DNA of 49,660 nt from CAZAYY01 sp964489525 (GTDB taxonomy: Bacteria; Chloroflexota; Anaerolineae; Anaerolineales; JABWBV01): positions 1 through 49,660 of the forward strand of contig CAZAYY010000028.1 in NCBI GenBank assembly GCA_964489525.1, read 5' to 3'. This document shows positions 33,096 through 41,532 of the stretch, piece by piece (the first letter of the stretch is position 1; every line of letters begins with the position of its first letter). A program made the position numbers and the translations under genes. Below the pieces are notes generated by a model that worked only from the letters and a program-made list of their open reading frames with translations, was not told where the DNA came from and ran no database searches.

Positions 33096-33412
33096 CCTAA
33101 CAAAAGCAGCAGCATAACCACTTCGGTCTCAGCAAAAATGCTGTGGGCAAGTTGGGCCGGCATGTGCGCCCAGGTTCCGGGTACGGCCGCAAATGGGTCC
33201 CCCCCCAGGGCGACCCTGGCCTGGCCTGAAACAAAATGCAGCACTGCCGGGCGCGAAGCCGTGTGTTCCGAAAGCTCCTGGCCGGGGGCAAACCCGAACA
33301 CAATCGCGGTGACATGCTCATCTTTATAGACGGTGCGGCTAACAATGCTGTCCGGCGGAATTGGGTCCGGCAGCAGTTCAGAAACATTGGGGGTGAAATG
33401 ATATCCAGTCAT
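33092..33412 (-). CDS. Small cupin-domain protein
   Basis: This 106-residue protein is one cupin barrel. Motif 1 appears as FAPGQELSEHTASRPAVLHFVSG and motif 2 as GTWAHMPAQLAHSIFAETE, retaining His residues for a metal. It overlaps the NnrS-like gene by four bases, and such cupin plus NnrS-like pairs occur with nitrogen-oxide genes. A sensor or metal-binding partner is conceivable. AAGGAGC precedes the ATG. Confidence 0.82.
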   Translation of the reverse strand: MTGYHFTPNVSELLPDPIPPDSIVSRTVYKDEHVTAIVFGFAPGQELSEHTASRPAVLHFVSGQARVALGGDPFAAVPGTWAHMPAQLAHSIFAETEVVMLLLLLG

Positions 33413-33457
33413 CAGCGGCTCCTTATCAAATTTTTATCGGTTATTGGGGTCAGTGGA

Positions 33458-34147
33458 TTACCAAACCCCCGGCAGCAAGCGGTAGCGAACCTGCCGGGCA
33501 TACTCATGGTAGCCCACCAGTTCGGACTGCAGGACCTGGTCTTCCAGGTGGGTGCGAATGACCAGGACAAGGGTAATGAAACCCACGGGAAGCAATGCCC
33601 ACCAGGAATTAAGAAAGAACGGCGTAGCAAGGTAGGTCAACAAGGCGCTTGCATAACCGGGGTGGCGCACCCAGGCATAGGGTCCTGTAGTAACCACCCG
33701 ATGGCCGCGTTCGGTTTGGATGCGCACCATGCCCGAAAAAAAGCGGTTCTCAATAAGTGCATACGAACCAATGGCATAGCCGCCAAGAATCCCTGCCAGC
33801 GCAAGCAGCCGGGTGAAAAGGCTGAACCCGGCAGGCTGCCCCAGCCAGGCATCCAAACCGACCACCAGCGGAATCAGGCCGCCCCCCAGCCCCACCAGCG
33901 GCGCCAGCACTTTATCCCAGGGTTTCGCATCTTCGTGCTGCAAAAAGCGAGCCCGCTCTGCAAGCAAATCGGGATGGCGGCGGGCTGCCAGGGCACGGCT
34001 GATTGCAAACCCAACAATGCTGACCGCAGCAAAAACCCAGGCCTCCCACCAACCCCAATCGCGGCTGATTAACAGCGGGAAGAATGGCACCACAACGATG
34101 AAAAAGAGCATCTGGACAATGATACGAGGCGAAACAGGCTTATTCAT
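33458..34147 (-). CDS. Isoprenylcysteine carboxyl methyltransferase-like membrane protein
   Basis: This 229-residue protein has four to five membrane helices. The C-terminal half carries the ICMT/PEMT-type SAM-binding pattern: TTGPYAWVRHPGYASALL near residue 152, then RTHLEDQVLQSELVGYHEYA and RYRLLPGVW at the end. Bacterial members methylate unknown substrates. It starts near the middle of a compact minus-strand group but is separated from the cupin by 45 bases. Confidence 0.85.
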   Translation of the reverse strand: MNKPVSPRIIVQMLFFIVVVPFFPLLISRDWGWWEAWVFAAVSIVGFAISRALAARRHPDLLAERARFLQHEDAKPWDKVLAPLVGLGGGLIPLVVGLDAWLGQPAGFSLFTRLLALAGILGGYAIGSYALIENRFFSGMVRIQTERGHRVVTTGPYAWVRHPGYASALLTYLATPFFLNSWWALLPVGFITLVLVIRTHLEDQVLQSELVGYHEYARQVRYRLLPGVW

Positions 34148-34268
34148 GGCTTACATTTTTACCAGCGCAGGTTGATCCAGGAAATTATTTCCTTAATGAT
34201 TCTACACCATAAGCAGGCTTCAAGGCGCTGGTAATTGGGTTCAAGTTGAGGGCTTTCAATCAACCCTT

Positions 34269-34283
34269 CACCGCTACGCGGTG
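34269..34283. repeat. TAC-centred palindrome (CACCGC-TAC-GCGGTG)
   Basis: A perfect 6-bp inverted repeat around TAC, preceded by CAATC and followed by a G run, as in the CACCCC-TAC-GGGGTG copy at 48248-48262. It sits in the gap 34148-34476, which otherwise holds one promoter. Confidence 0.6.
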
Positions 34284-34346
34284 GGGGGTGAAAAATTGGG
34301 CACCGGGGGGCAAACGACTTTTCGTACTTGCCATTTTTAGGATGGA

Positions 34347-34374
34347 TGGACAGCCAATAAAATGGTGATACACT
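34347..34374 (+). promoter_or_regulatory. Promoter upstream of the quinate-dehydrogenase-like gene
   Basis: TGGACA (34347-34352) and an extended -10, TGA-TACACT (TACACT at 34369-34374), are separated by 16 bases. This leaves a leader of about 95 bases in which no known RNA motif was recognised. Confidence 0.5.
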
Positions 34375-34476
34375 ATTAACATTGGGTTAATTCCTGGCAG
34401 CCGCGCCCAAACCCAGGGGCGTTAATACATCGGGAACCGGTGAACAGCATTCATTTTTCAACCATTTGGAGGCAGG

Positions 34477-35397
34477 ATGAAAAAAGTACTCTCCATCAGC
34501 ATGGGGTCAGCAAGTCGAGACCACACCACCCGGCAGGTATTTTTAGACCAGGAATTCGAAATGACCCGGATGGGTGCCACCGGGGACTTTGAACGGTATA
34601 TCGAACTTTACAAGGCCTACGATGGTCACGTGGACGCGTTTGGGGTGGGCGGCATGGAGTTTTACCTTGACGTAGCCGGGCGAAAATACTACTTCCGAGA
34701 TGCCAAAAAAGTGCGCAAAGCCATCAAAATCAGCAAAGTGGGCGATGGCAACGGCGTTAAAAGCCTGCTGGTGCAGCGCGCCGTGAGCGCCCTGGAAAAA
34801 CACTTGAACGAACAGGAAGGCCGCTCCCTGAAAGGCCTGAAAGCCATGAAAACCACCGCAGTAGATCGCTATGGCATGGCCAAGGCGTTGGTGGATGCCG
34901 GATGTGACGTGACATTTTGCGATTTCATGTTCGCCCTGGGGCTGCCTGTTGCACTCCACAGCCTTTCTGCGGTGCGGGTTGTAGCGGCACTGCTGCTGCC
35001 CGTCATCACCAACCTGCCCTATACCTGGCTTTATCCCCTGGGCAGCGAGCAGGACAAGCCGCCCCAGCCGAAATGGGAAAAATACTATGCCCAATCTGAA
35101 GTCATCGCGGGAGATTTTTTGCAAGTGCGGCGTCACCTTCCAGACAACCTGAAAGGCAAAATCATCATCACCAACACCACCACCGCCAAAAATGTGGAAG
35201 AACTCCGCCAGCGCGGCCTGCACATCCTGGTTACCACCACCCCGCGCCTGGAAGGGCGCAGTTTTGGCACCAATGTCATGGAAGCCACCCTGCTGGCATT
35301 AATGGACAAACCCCAGGCTGAAGTCAACCGGGCGGATTTCCTGGCCTTAATCGAAGCAATTCCGCTGCTGCCGAATATTGAAGTGCTTAACCCCTGA
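34477..35397 (+). CDS. Conserved protein, often annotated quinate 5-dehydrogenase
   Basis: This 306-residue protein begins MKKVLSISMGSASRDHTTRQ and contains GHVDAFGVGGMEFYLDVAGR and late NTTTAKNVEELRQRGLHILVTTTPRL. The pattern matches a family in Chloroflexota and Clostridia that databases often call quinate 5-dehydrogenase. I see no standard Rossmann GxGxxG nor the shikimate-dehydrogenase active-site motif, so that name is doubtful. The segment around residues 145-185 is hydrophobic and could touch or cross the membrane. GGAGGCAGG precedes the ATG. Function is best left unknown. Confidence 0.7.
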   Translation: MKKVLSISMGSASRDHTTRQVFLDQEFEMTRMGATGDFERYIELYKAYDGHVDAFGVGGMEFYLDVAGRKYYFRDAKKVRKAIKISKVGDGNGVKSLLVQRAVSALEKHLNEQEGRSLKGLKAMKTTAVDRYGMAKALVDAGCDVTFCDFMFALGLPVALHSLSAVRVVAALLLPVITNLPYTWLYPLGSEQDKPPQPKWEKYYAQSEVIAGDFLQVRRHLPDNLKGKIIITNTTTAKNVEELRQRGLHILVTTTPRLEGRSFGTNVMEATLLALMDKPQAEVNRADFLALIEAIPLLPNIEVLNP

Positions 35398-35406
35398 ATA
35401 AACAGA

Positions 35407-36171
35407 TCACTGGCGGGTTCCCTCCAGGGTGAGGCTGGCCAACCCATAATCTGCACCCGCCGGGATGGGAGTGCCTTCCCCATTGGGGTAAACGGTGCGT
35501 GTGTGCACAACCAACGCAAACCCGGCCTGGCGGGCAATTTCCAGGTAAACCTGCTCGTCCAGCGCTCCCGCCACACAGCCCGCCCACAGGGCCATATCCT
35601 GGCGCAAGGTTTCAGGAACCATCCCAAAAGTAACCATATCCGAAATCACAAACCGGCCACCCGGGCGCAAAACCCGGCGGAGTTCAGAAAAAACCCTGGC
35701 TTTGTCTGGAACCAGGTTGATCACACAGTTCGAAAGGGCAACATCCACGCTGGCATCCGGCAAGGGCAGGTGTTCAATTTCACCCAGGTGGAACTCTACA
35801 TTTGAAATCCCGTGGGTTAAAGCATTCTGGCGCGCCAGTGTGATCATTTCGGGGGTCATATCCACACCAATGACCCGCCCAGCCGGGCCAACCGCCCTGG
35901 CTGCGATGAACACATCAATCCCAGCCCCACTGCCCAGATCCAAAACAACCTCACCCGGTTTCAAGCTGGCGAAGCGGGTTGGCGCGCCACAGCCCAGCCC
36001 CAGGTCTGAACCTGCCAGGGGAAGCTGGTCGAGCGCACTGTAATCCACCAGGGGGTTCACGGAAACATCCTGTGGGCTGCAGCAAGCAGAAGTACAGCAA
36101 GAAGTGCCCTGGGTGGCAATGGCTGCATAGCGCTGTTTGACATTATCTTTGATTGTGTGTTTGTCCATCAT
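35407..36171 (-). CDS. arsM: Arsenite methyltransferase ArsM
   Basis: This 254-residue SAM-dependent methyltransferase has the glycine-rich motif VLDLGSGAGIDVFIAAR and GVDMTPEMI, plus the ArsM cysteines: an N-terminal CCTSACC, the one in LSNCVINLVPDK and the one in AGCVAGALDE. It methylates As(III) to volatile or exported forms. ATG codons at 36171 and 36168 are both possible, and AGGAGA spaces better to the second. It is divergent from nosZ and shares the 213-base gap with it. No arsR lies near. Confidence 0.93.
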   Translation of the reverse strand: MMDKHTIKDNVKQRYAAIATQGTSCCTSACCSPQDVSVNPLVDYSALDQLPLAGSDLGLGCGAPTRFASLKPGEVVLDLGSGAGIDVFIAARAVGPAGRVIGVDMTPEMITLARQNALTHGISNVEFHLGEIEHLPLPDASVDVALSNCVINLVPDKARVFSELRRVLRPGGRFVISDMVTFGMVPETLRQDMALWAGCVAGALDEQVYLEIARQAGFALVVHTRTVYPNGEGTPIPAGADYGLASLTLEGTRQ

Positions 36172-36301
36172 TTTCTCCTTTTTTGATTATCTCACATATT
36201 TTGACGCATAAATCCCACATAAGACGCAATTTTTCGCGAAATATTTTGTAACTAATTTGGAATGGGTGAGCAACCACCAATTTTTCTCCATTTGACCAGA
36301 A

Positions 36302-36346
36302 TATGACAAATATCATACTCATAACCTGGTGGTAAGGGAATAATAA
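36302..36346 (+). promoter_or_regulatory. Crp/Fnr-type site and -10 of the nos operon
   Basis: TATGA-CAAATA-TCATA (36302-36317 by arms, 5-6-5) has the layout of Crp/Fnr-family boxes (TGTGA-N6-TCACA or TTGAT-N4-ATCAA). A TAATAA (36341-36346) would put the start near 36353. The box centre is then about 42 bases upstream, the standard activating position. The likely activator is encoded at 43745-44449. Confidence 0.58.
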
Positions 36347-36384
36347 GCATACCCTATTTAGATAACAATTATGGAGGCTCAACA

Positions 36385-38373
36385 ATGAAAAAATGGATCT
36401 TTCTTCTCTTATCGGTCATGCTTCTGCTTGTGACAGCATGCGGGGGCGATGACAAAGCCACGCCCGGCGCAACCGGCCTGCCTGCCGATGCAGCCGCGCT
36501 GGCCGCCGAACGTGGGCTGACCGCCGACCAGGTGTACGCCGCGCTAAAAACCTACATGCCTTCCGGGGAAACCGACCCCTATATCATGATTGCCTCGGGT
36601 GGGCAGTCGGGCCAGGTGTTGGCAATCGGTGTGCCATCCATGCGCATCTTGAAGATGATTGCTGTGTTTACGCCTGAATCCTGGCAAGGGTATGGTTACG
36701 GCGGGCATGGCGACAAGGTTTTGGAAGAAGGTTATGTTGATGGCAATGAGCTGAAATGGGGTGACACCCACCACCCGTCTATCTCCGAAACTAACGGTGA
36801 GTATGACGGACAGTTCGTATTCATCAACGACAAAGCCAATGCCCGCCTGGCTGTGATTGACCTGCGGGACTTCGAAACCAAGCAAATCGTTAAAAACCCC
36901 AATGCAATTAATGACCACGGCGGCTCTTTTGTTACCCCCAACACCGAATACGTCATCGAAGGGCCGCAGTACGCAGCCCCAATCGGCTGGGAATATGCCC
37001 CGATGGACGATTACCAAAACACCTACCGGGGCCTGATTACCTTTTGGGCATTCGACCGGGTGAAGGGCCGGGTGGATATGAGCAAATCATTCCAAATTGA
37101 ATTGCCCCCCTACTGGCAAGACCTGTGCGATGCCGGCAAAAAGGTCAGCGATGGCTATGTCTTCTGCAATTCTTTCAATACCGAACTGGCAACAGGCGGA
37201 ATTGAAGAAGGCCAACCCCCTTTTGAAGCGGGTGTGAGCAAAAACGACACCGACTACCTGCACATTATTGACTGGAAAAAATCGGAAGCCGTGTTCGAGG
37301 CAGGCAAATTTGACACCATCAACGGCATCGCTGTTATCAGCCTGGAAACTGCGATTGCAGAAAGACTGCTGTTCTTCACCCCTGAACCCAAAAGCCCACA
37401 TGGCGCAGATGTGACCCCGGGCGGTGAGTACATTGTGGTTGGCGGCAAGCTCGACCCGCATGTCACCATTTATTCTTTCGAAAAAATCAAGGCAGCCATC
37501 GAAAGCGGCGCTCAATTTGAGCCGGATGTTTACGGCGTCCCCGTAATTCCCCTAGACCAGACCATGGAAACACAGGTGGAACTGGGGCTTGGCCCGCTCC
37601 ACACCGTATTTGACGACAAGGGTTATGCCTATACCTCGCTGTTTTTGGATTCTGCCATCGCTCGTTGGACGCTGGGCGGTCCCTACGCCAGCCTGCATCC
37701 GGAAGAAGGCTGGCAGCTCGTTCAAAAACTGCCGGTTCAATATAACATCGGTCACATCACCGCAACCGAAGGCGACACCGCATCACCCGATGGGCAGTTT
37801 GTGGTTGCGCTCAACAAATGGAGTATTGACCGGTTTGCCAATGTCGGCCCGCTGCTGCCCCAGAACTTCCAGCTTGTAGATATTTCGAAAACTGGCAGCC
37901 AGATGCAGGTGCTGTACGATATGCCCATTGGCATGGCAGAACCACACTATGCCCAGATTATCAAAGCCGACAAGCTCAAAGCCTTTGAGGTGTACCCGGA
38001 AATTGGTTGGAATCCAGACACCATGAGTGTGGACCCGAACGCCATCACCAGCGAAGCCGAAGCCCGGATAGAACGCAACGGCAATGAAGTTGAAATTTGG
38101 ATGACCGTCCTGCGGTCGCACTACAAACCCGAGCGCATTTCGATCAAAGCAGGCGACCGGGTTACCTGGCACCTGACCAATCTGGAAACCACCCGGGACG
38201 CCACGCACGGCTTCGCCCTGTCGGGGTACAACATCAACCTTAGCCTGGAACCGGGCGAAACCCAGACCATTGAGTTCGATGCCAACATGTCGGGAACCTT
38301 CACCTATTACTGCACCGAGTTCTGTTCTGCTTTGCATCTTGAAATGCTTGGTTATTTCCTGGTCGAGCCCTAA
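36385..38373 (+). CDS. nosZ: Nitrous-oxide reductase, clade II (Sec-type, lipoprotein)
   Basis: This 662-residue N2O reductase reduces N2O to N2. The signal peptide is of Sec/lipoprotein type (MLLLVTACGG), not Tat, which marks clade II. CuZ-site histidines lie in WGDTHHPSISETNGEYDGQF, NDHGGSFVTPNTEY, PHGADVTPGG, GLGPLHTVFD, NIGHITATEGD and EPHYAQ. The C-terminal cupredoxin domain has the CuA ligands: His in DATHGFALSG and the CTEFCSALHLEM cluster. All expected ligands are present, so it should be active. A lipobox implies a lipid anchor on the outer face of the membrane. It opens the nos operon. Confidence 0.97.
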   Translation: MKKWIFLLLSVMLLLVTACGGDDKATPGATGLPADAAALAAERGLTADQVYAALKTYMPSGETDPYIMIASGGQSGQVLAIGVPSMRILKMIAVFTPESWQGYGYGGHGDKVLEEGYVDGNELKWGDTHHPSISETNGEYDGQFVFINDKANARLAVIDLRDFETKQIVKNPNAINDHGGSFVTPNTEYVIEGPQYAAPIGWEYAPMDDYQNTYRGLITFWAFDRVKGRVDMSKSFQIELPPYWQDLCDAGKKVSDGYVFCNSFNTELATGGIEEGQPPFEAGVSKNDTDYLHIIDWKKSEAVFEAGKFDTINGIAVISLETAIAERLLFFTPEPKSPHGADVTPGGEYIVVGGKLDPHVTIYSFEKIKAAIESGAQFEPDVYGVPVIPLDQTMETQVELGLGPLHTVFDDKGYAYTSLFLDSAIARWTLGGPYASLHPEEGWQLVQKLPVQYNIGHITATEGDTASPDGQFVVALNKWSIDRFANVGPLLPQNFQLVDISKTGSQMQVLYDMPIGMAEPHYAQIIKADKLKAFEVYPEIGWNPDTMSVDPNAITSEAEARIERNGNEVEIWMTVLRSHYKPERISIKAGDRVTWHLTNLETTRDATHGFALSGYNINLSLEPGETQTIEFDANMSGTFTYYCTEFCSALHLEMLGYFLVEP

Positions 38374-38401
38374 GCCAGGGGGGATATCTTTTTGGAGCGG
38401 C

Positions 38402-38446
38402 GGGTTGTCCAGAGCGGAATAAAAAATATCCTCCTCTGGACAACCC
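38402..38446 (+). other. Stable stem-loop between nosZ and the nosB-like gene
   Basis: GGGTTGTCCAGAG (38402-38414) pairs perfectly with CTCTGGACAACCC (38434-38446) across a 19-base AT-rich loop. No T tract follows at once, but GTTTTTTG comes 25 bases later. It may act as a partial terminator or an mRNA stabiliser that keeps nosZ mRNA above the level of the accessory genes. Confidence 0.65.
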
Positions 38447-38506
38447 CCACTCACACCTGCCCGTTTTTTGTAACAGTATCCATCCAAACCACAAAGGCTC
38501 TTAATC

Positions 38507-39187
38507 ATGAAACGTTTTATTGTAGCTCCAGATGTCCAGGTTCTCCTTCCAGATGGAAGCAAGCGCCTGCTGTTTAACTACCTGCTTCCCAGCACCATTT
38601 TGATGCTGGCAGCCCTGGCGCTGATGATTTCCATGTTCCTACCTTACTGGAGCATGACCATGACCGCCCCCCAATACCCCAAAGGGCTCAAGGTAGATGT
38701 GTATGTCAACCGGCTGGAAGGCGATGTGCGCGAAATTGATACCCTCAACCACTACCTGGGCATGCCGCCGCTGGATGAAGGCGGCCAGCTTGAACGCCAG
38801 GTTTCTGTAACCGCGATTATTATCCTGGGCCTATTATTGATTGCCGGGGTTTTTGTTCACAACCAATGGGCTGCAATCCTGGCCATTCCGGCAGTCTTAT
38901 ATCCGCTCATCTTTCTGGTGGATTTGTATATCATCCTTTACACCTACGGCCACAGCATTGACCCCACCTCACCGCTGGGCGGCGCGATCGAACCCTTTAC
39001 CCCGCCCATTTTGGGCGAAGGCCTGGTCGGGCAGTTTGGCACAGTGGCCCGTTTCGAGGCTGGTTTTTACCTGGTTTTAGCATCCGTAGGCATCATCATG
39101 GTTGGCTTGTGGTTCCACCGGGCTGCTTACAAACCACTGGTTGAGGCGCGCAAAAATGTCGCAGCCCAGCAAACGGAGAAAGCATGA
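38507..39187 (+). CDS. Inner-membrane protein of the nos operon, NosB-like by position
   Basis: This 226-residue protein has four hydrophobic helices. After the first comes an extracytoplasmic loop PYWSMTMTAPQYPKGL, then GDVREIDTLNHYLGMPPL. This loop, with its Tyr/Trp/His residues, recurs in proteins encoded next to clade II nosZ. The order nosZ - this gene - nosD equals nosZ-nosB-nosD in epsilonproteobacterial clusters. A role in electron transfer or NosZ maturation is inferred only from place. It overlaps the next gene by four bases. Confidence 0.75.
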   Translation: MKRFIVAPDVQVLLPDGSKRLLFNYLLPSTILMLAALALMISMFLPYWSMTMTAPQYPKGLKVDVYVNRLEGDVREIDTLNHYLGMPPLDEGGQLERQVSVTAIIILGLLLIAGVFVHNQWAAILAIPAVLYPLIFLVDLYIILYTYGHSIDPTSPLGGAIEPFTPPILGEGLVGQFGTVARFEAGFYLVLASVGIIMVGLWFHRAAYKPLVEARKNVAAQQTEKA

Positions 39188-41532
39188 AACGATCCATCCG
39201 CCTGGGAACCCTGGTTGTGCTGGCCGCGATGCTGCTCCTATACTTCGCGATTGAAGTCAGGGCTGCTGCAGAAAATTCCCTGGCAAAACAGGCCAACACC
39301 CTGATCGTTTCGCAAAACGGCCCCTACACCCGGCTGTCTGACGCGCTGGCCACAGCAAAAAACGGCGACACCATCCTGGTGCAAGCTGGAGAACACCCAG
39401 GACCCGTGGTGGTTGATAAGGCCATCAGACTGGTAGGGGAAGGTTGGCCAATTATTGACGGCGGAGGCAAAGGCACAGTCGTTAAAATAAGTGCCCCTGG
39501 GGCTTCCATCGAAAATTTTGTGGTGCGCGGCAGCGGTTCGGAACCCGACCGCGATCACGCTGGAATCACCCTCGAAGCAGCCAATACGCAGGCGCTCAAC
39601 AACCGGCTTGAAGATGTCCTGTTCGGAATTTTTGTGGCCGCAGCAGACAATGCGCTTGTGCAGGGCAACCAGGTTACCAGCAAAACCGAATACGACACCG
39701 GGCGCCGCGGCGATGGCATTCGGGTCTGGTACAGCCAGGGGGCACAAGTGGTGGATAACCACGTCTACGATGCACGCGATATCGTGTTTTGGTATTCCGA
39801 AAACACGGTCTTGCGCGGCAACCTCATCGAAAACAGCCGCTATGGCATTCACCTGATGTACTGCGATGGCGCACTGATTGAAGGCAACACCTTTTCCCGC
39901 AACTCGGTAGGGATTTACGTGATGTACACCGACAATATCATCCTACGAGAAAACCTCATCCGCGGGCAGCATGGCCCGAACGGCTATGCCCTGGGTTTTA
40001 AAGATACCGACAATGTCACCGTTGAAAATAATGTCCTTGTAGACAATCATGCCGGGGCTTTCCTGGATGGCATTCCTTATTCCCCCTCTGGAACTGCCAT
40101 ATTCCGCAACAATATTTTCGCTTACAACGACATTGGAGTCAGCATGCTGCCGGCCGTCAGCCGGGTGCAGTTCCGGGAAAACACCTTTTGGGAAAATGTC
40201 GAACAAATGGCGCTGCAAGGCGGCGGCTCCAGCCCCAACCAATGGGAAGGCAACTTTTGGAGTGATTACGGCGGTTATGACCTGGACCAAAACGGGCTTG
40301 GAGATGTGGCCCACCAATCTGAACGGCTTTTCGAAAACCTGACCGACCGGGAGCCGCTGCTGCGGGCTTTGCTGTACAGCCCGGCTGTCCAGGCCATTGA
40401 ATTTGCATCGAGCAGCTTTCCCATTGTGCGCCCCCAGCCAAAACTGAGCGACCCTACCCCATTAATGCAGCCAGCCGAGCTGCCTGCCTGGGCGCTGCCA
40501 GAAGCACCTCGTCCAGCCTGGCTGCTCAGCGCTGCGCTTCTCATCACCGGTCTGGGTTTGCTGCCGCCAACCCTGGCTTTCCTCAGGAGAGATCTATTGA
40601 ACATGAAAAAAACAAAATCCTCGCCCACACCCACCCCTGCTTCTGGAGCGATTACGAATCCAGGCAGCGCACAAATCATCGTCAATTCGCTCAGCAAATC
40701 GTATGGCAAATTTGCCGCACTGACGGACGTATCTTTCAGCATCCAGCCTGGACAATCGGTGGCTCTGTGGGGCGCGAATGGCGCTGGCAAAACCACCCTG
40801 CTTAAAGCCATCCTGGGACTGGTTGCGTTTTCGGGTGAAATTGAGGTGGGCGGCCTGGGTGTTCGCCGCCATGGCAAAAAAGTGCGTGGGTGGATCGGCT
40901 ATGTTCCCCAGGAGTTTCAATACTACGACCTGACCGTGAACGAAACCCTGCGTTTTTACGCCGCCCTTAAGAAATCCGGGCAGGAACGCAACGCCTCCCT
41001 GCTGCAGCAGTTGGGCCTGGAAACTCACGCACACAAACGGGTGGGGGAACTTTCTGGCGGCCTACGCCAGCGGTTGGCGCTGGCGGTTGCCCTGCTCAGC
41101 GACCCGCCCATCCTGCTGCTGGATGAACCCATGGCCAACCTGGACGCCCGGGCGCGCAAAGAATATATCGCCCTGCTCGCCGAACTGCGCCGCCAGGGAA
41201 AAACCCTGGTTTGCGCCACCCACCGCACCGAAGAAGTGGAAGCCCTGTGCGACCAAGTTTTGGTGTTGGAACTTGGCAAACGCATGGCCTTACTTACCCC
41301 CGAAGAACTCATCCAGCAAAGCCTGCCCAAGGTCGAAATTTCGCTCTGGGTGCAGGGCAGCCGCAGCCAAGCCCTGGCCTATCTTCAACAGGCAGGCTTT
41401 GAAGCTCACCTGAATGGGCGGGGCACGGTTGTGGTTGAAGTGTTGGCAAACCAAAAGATGGCTCCCATTCAAATCCTGGCCCAACACCAGATGATTGTAG
41501 AAAACTTTGAAGTCGAACAGGTGGCACAATGA
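39184..41532 (+). CDS. nosDF: NosD-NosF fusion: periplasmic beta-helix + TM + ABC ATPase
   Basis: One open frame of 782 residues. Residues 1-27 are a signal/TM segment. About 40-420 is the NosD right-handed beta helix (CASH repeats such as GIHLMYCDGALIEGN and GIYVMYTDNIILREN; end FWSDYGGYDLDQNGLGD). Residues 445-467 are a C-terminal membrane helix. From about 497 comes a full NosF-type ABC ATPase: Walker A GANGAGKT at 530-537, signature LSGGLRQR near 621, LLLDEPMANLD near 643. The domains thus lie on the proper sides of the membrane. An in-frame ATG at 40603 (codon 474) has AGGAGA upstream and could also yield a separate NosF. With NosY it would form the NosDFY copper-site maturation transporter. 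Confidence 0.93.
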   Translation: MKRSIRLGTLVVLAAMLLLYFAIEVRAAAENSLAKQANTLIVSQNGPYTRLSDALATAKNGDTILVQAGEHPGPVVVDKAIRLVGEGWPIIDGGGKGTVVKISAPGASIENFVVRGSGSEPDRDHAGITLEAANTQALNNRLEDVLFGIFVAAADNALVQGNQVTSKTEYDTGRRGDGIRVWYSQGAQVVDNHVYDARDIVFWYSENTVLRGNLIENSRYGIHLMYCDGALIEGNTFSRNSVGIYVMYTDNIILRENLIRGQHGPNGYALGFKDTDNVTVENNVLVDNHAGAFLDGIPYSPSGTAIFRNNIFAYNDIGVSMLPAVSRVQFRENTFWENVEQMALQGGGSSPNQWEGNFWSDYGGYDLDQNGLGDVAHQSERLFENLTDREPLLRALLYSPAVQAIEFASSSFPIVRPQPKLSDPTPLMQPAELPAWALPEAPRPAWLLSAALLITGLGLLPPTLAFLRRDLLNMKKTKSSPTPTPASGAITNPGSAQIIVNSLSKSYGKFAALTDVSFSIQPGQSVALWGANGAGKTTLLKAILGLVAFSGEIEVGGLGVRRHGKKVRGWIGYVPQEFQYYDLTVNETLRFYAALKKSGQERNASLLQQLGLETHAHKRVGELSGGLRQRLALAVALLSDPPILLLDEPMANLDARARKEYIALLAELRRQGKTLVCATHRTEEVEALCDQVLVLELGKRMALLTPEELIQQSLPKVEISLWVQGSRSQALAYLQQAGFEAHLNGRGTVVVEVLANQKMAPIQILAQHQMIVENFEVEQVAQ

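Noticed and set aside
33412..33457. Fnr box upstream of the cupin/NnrS-like pair
   Set aside because: GATAA motifs there are direct, not inverted, repeats and do not fit TTGAT-N4-ATCAA.
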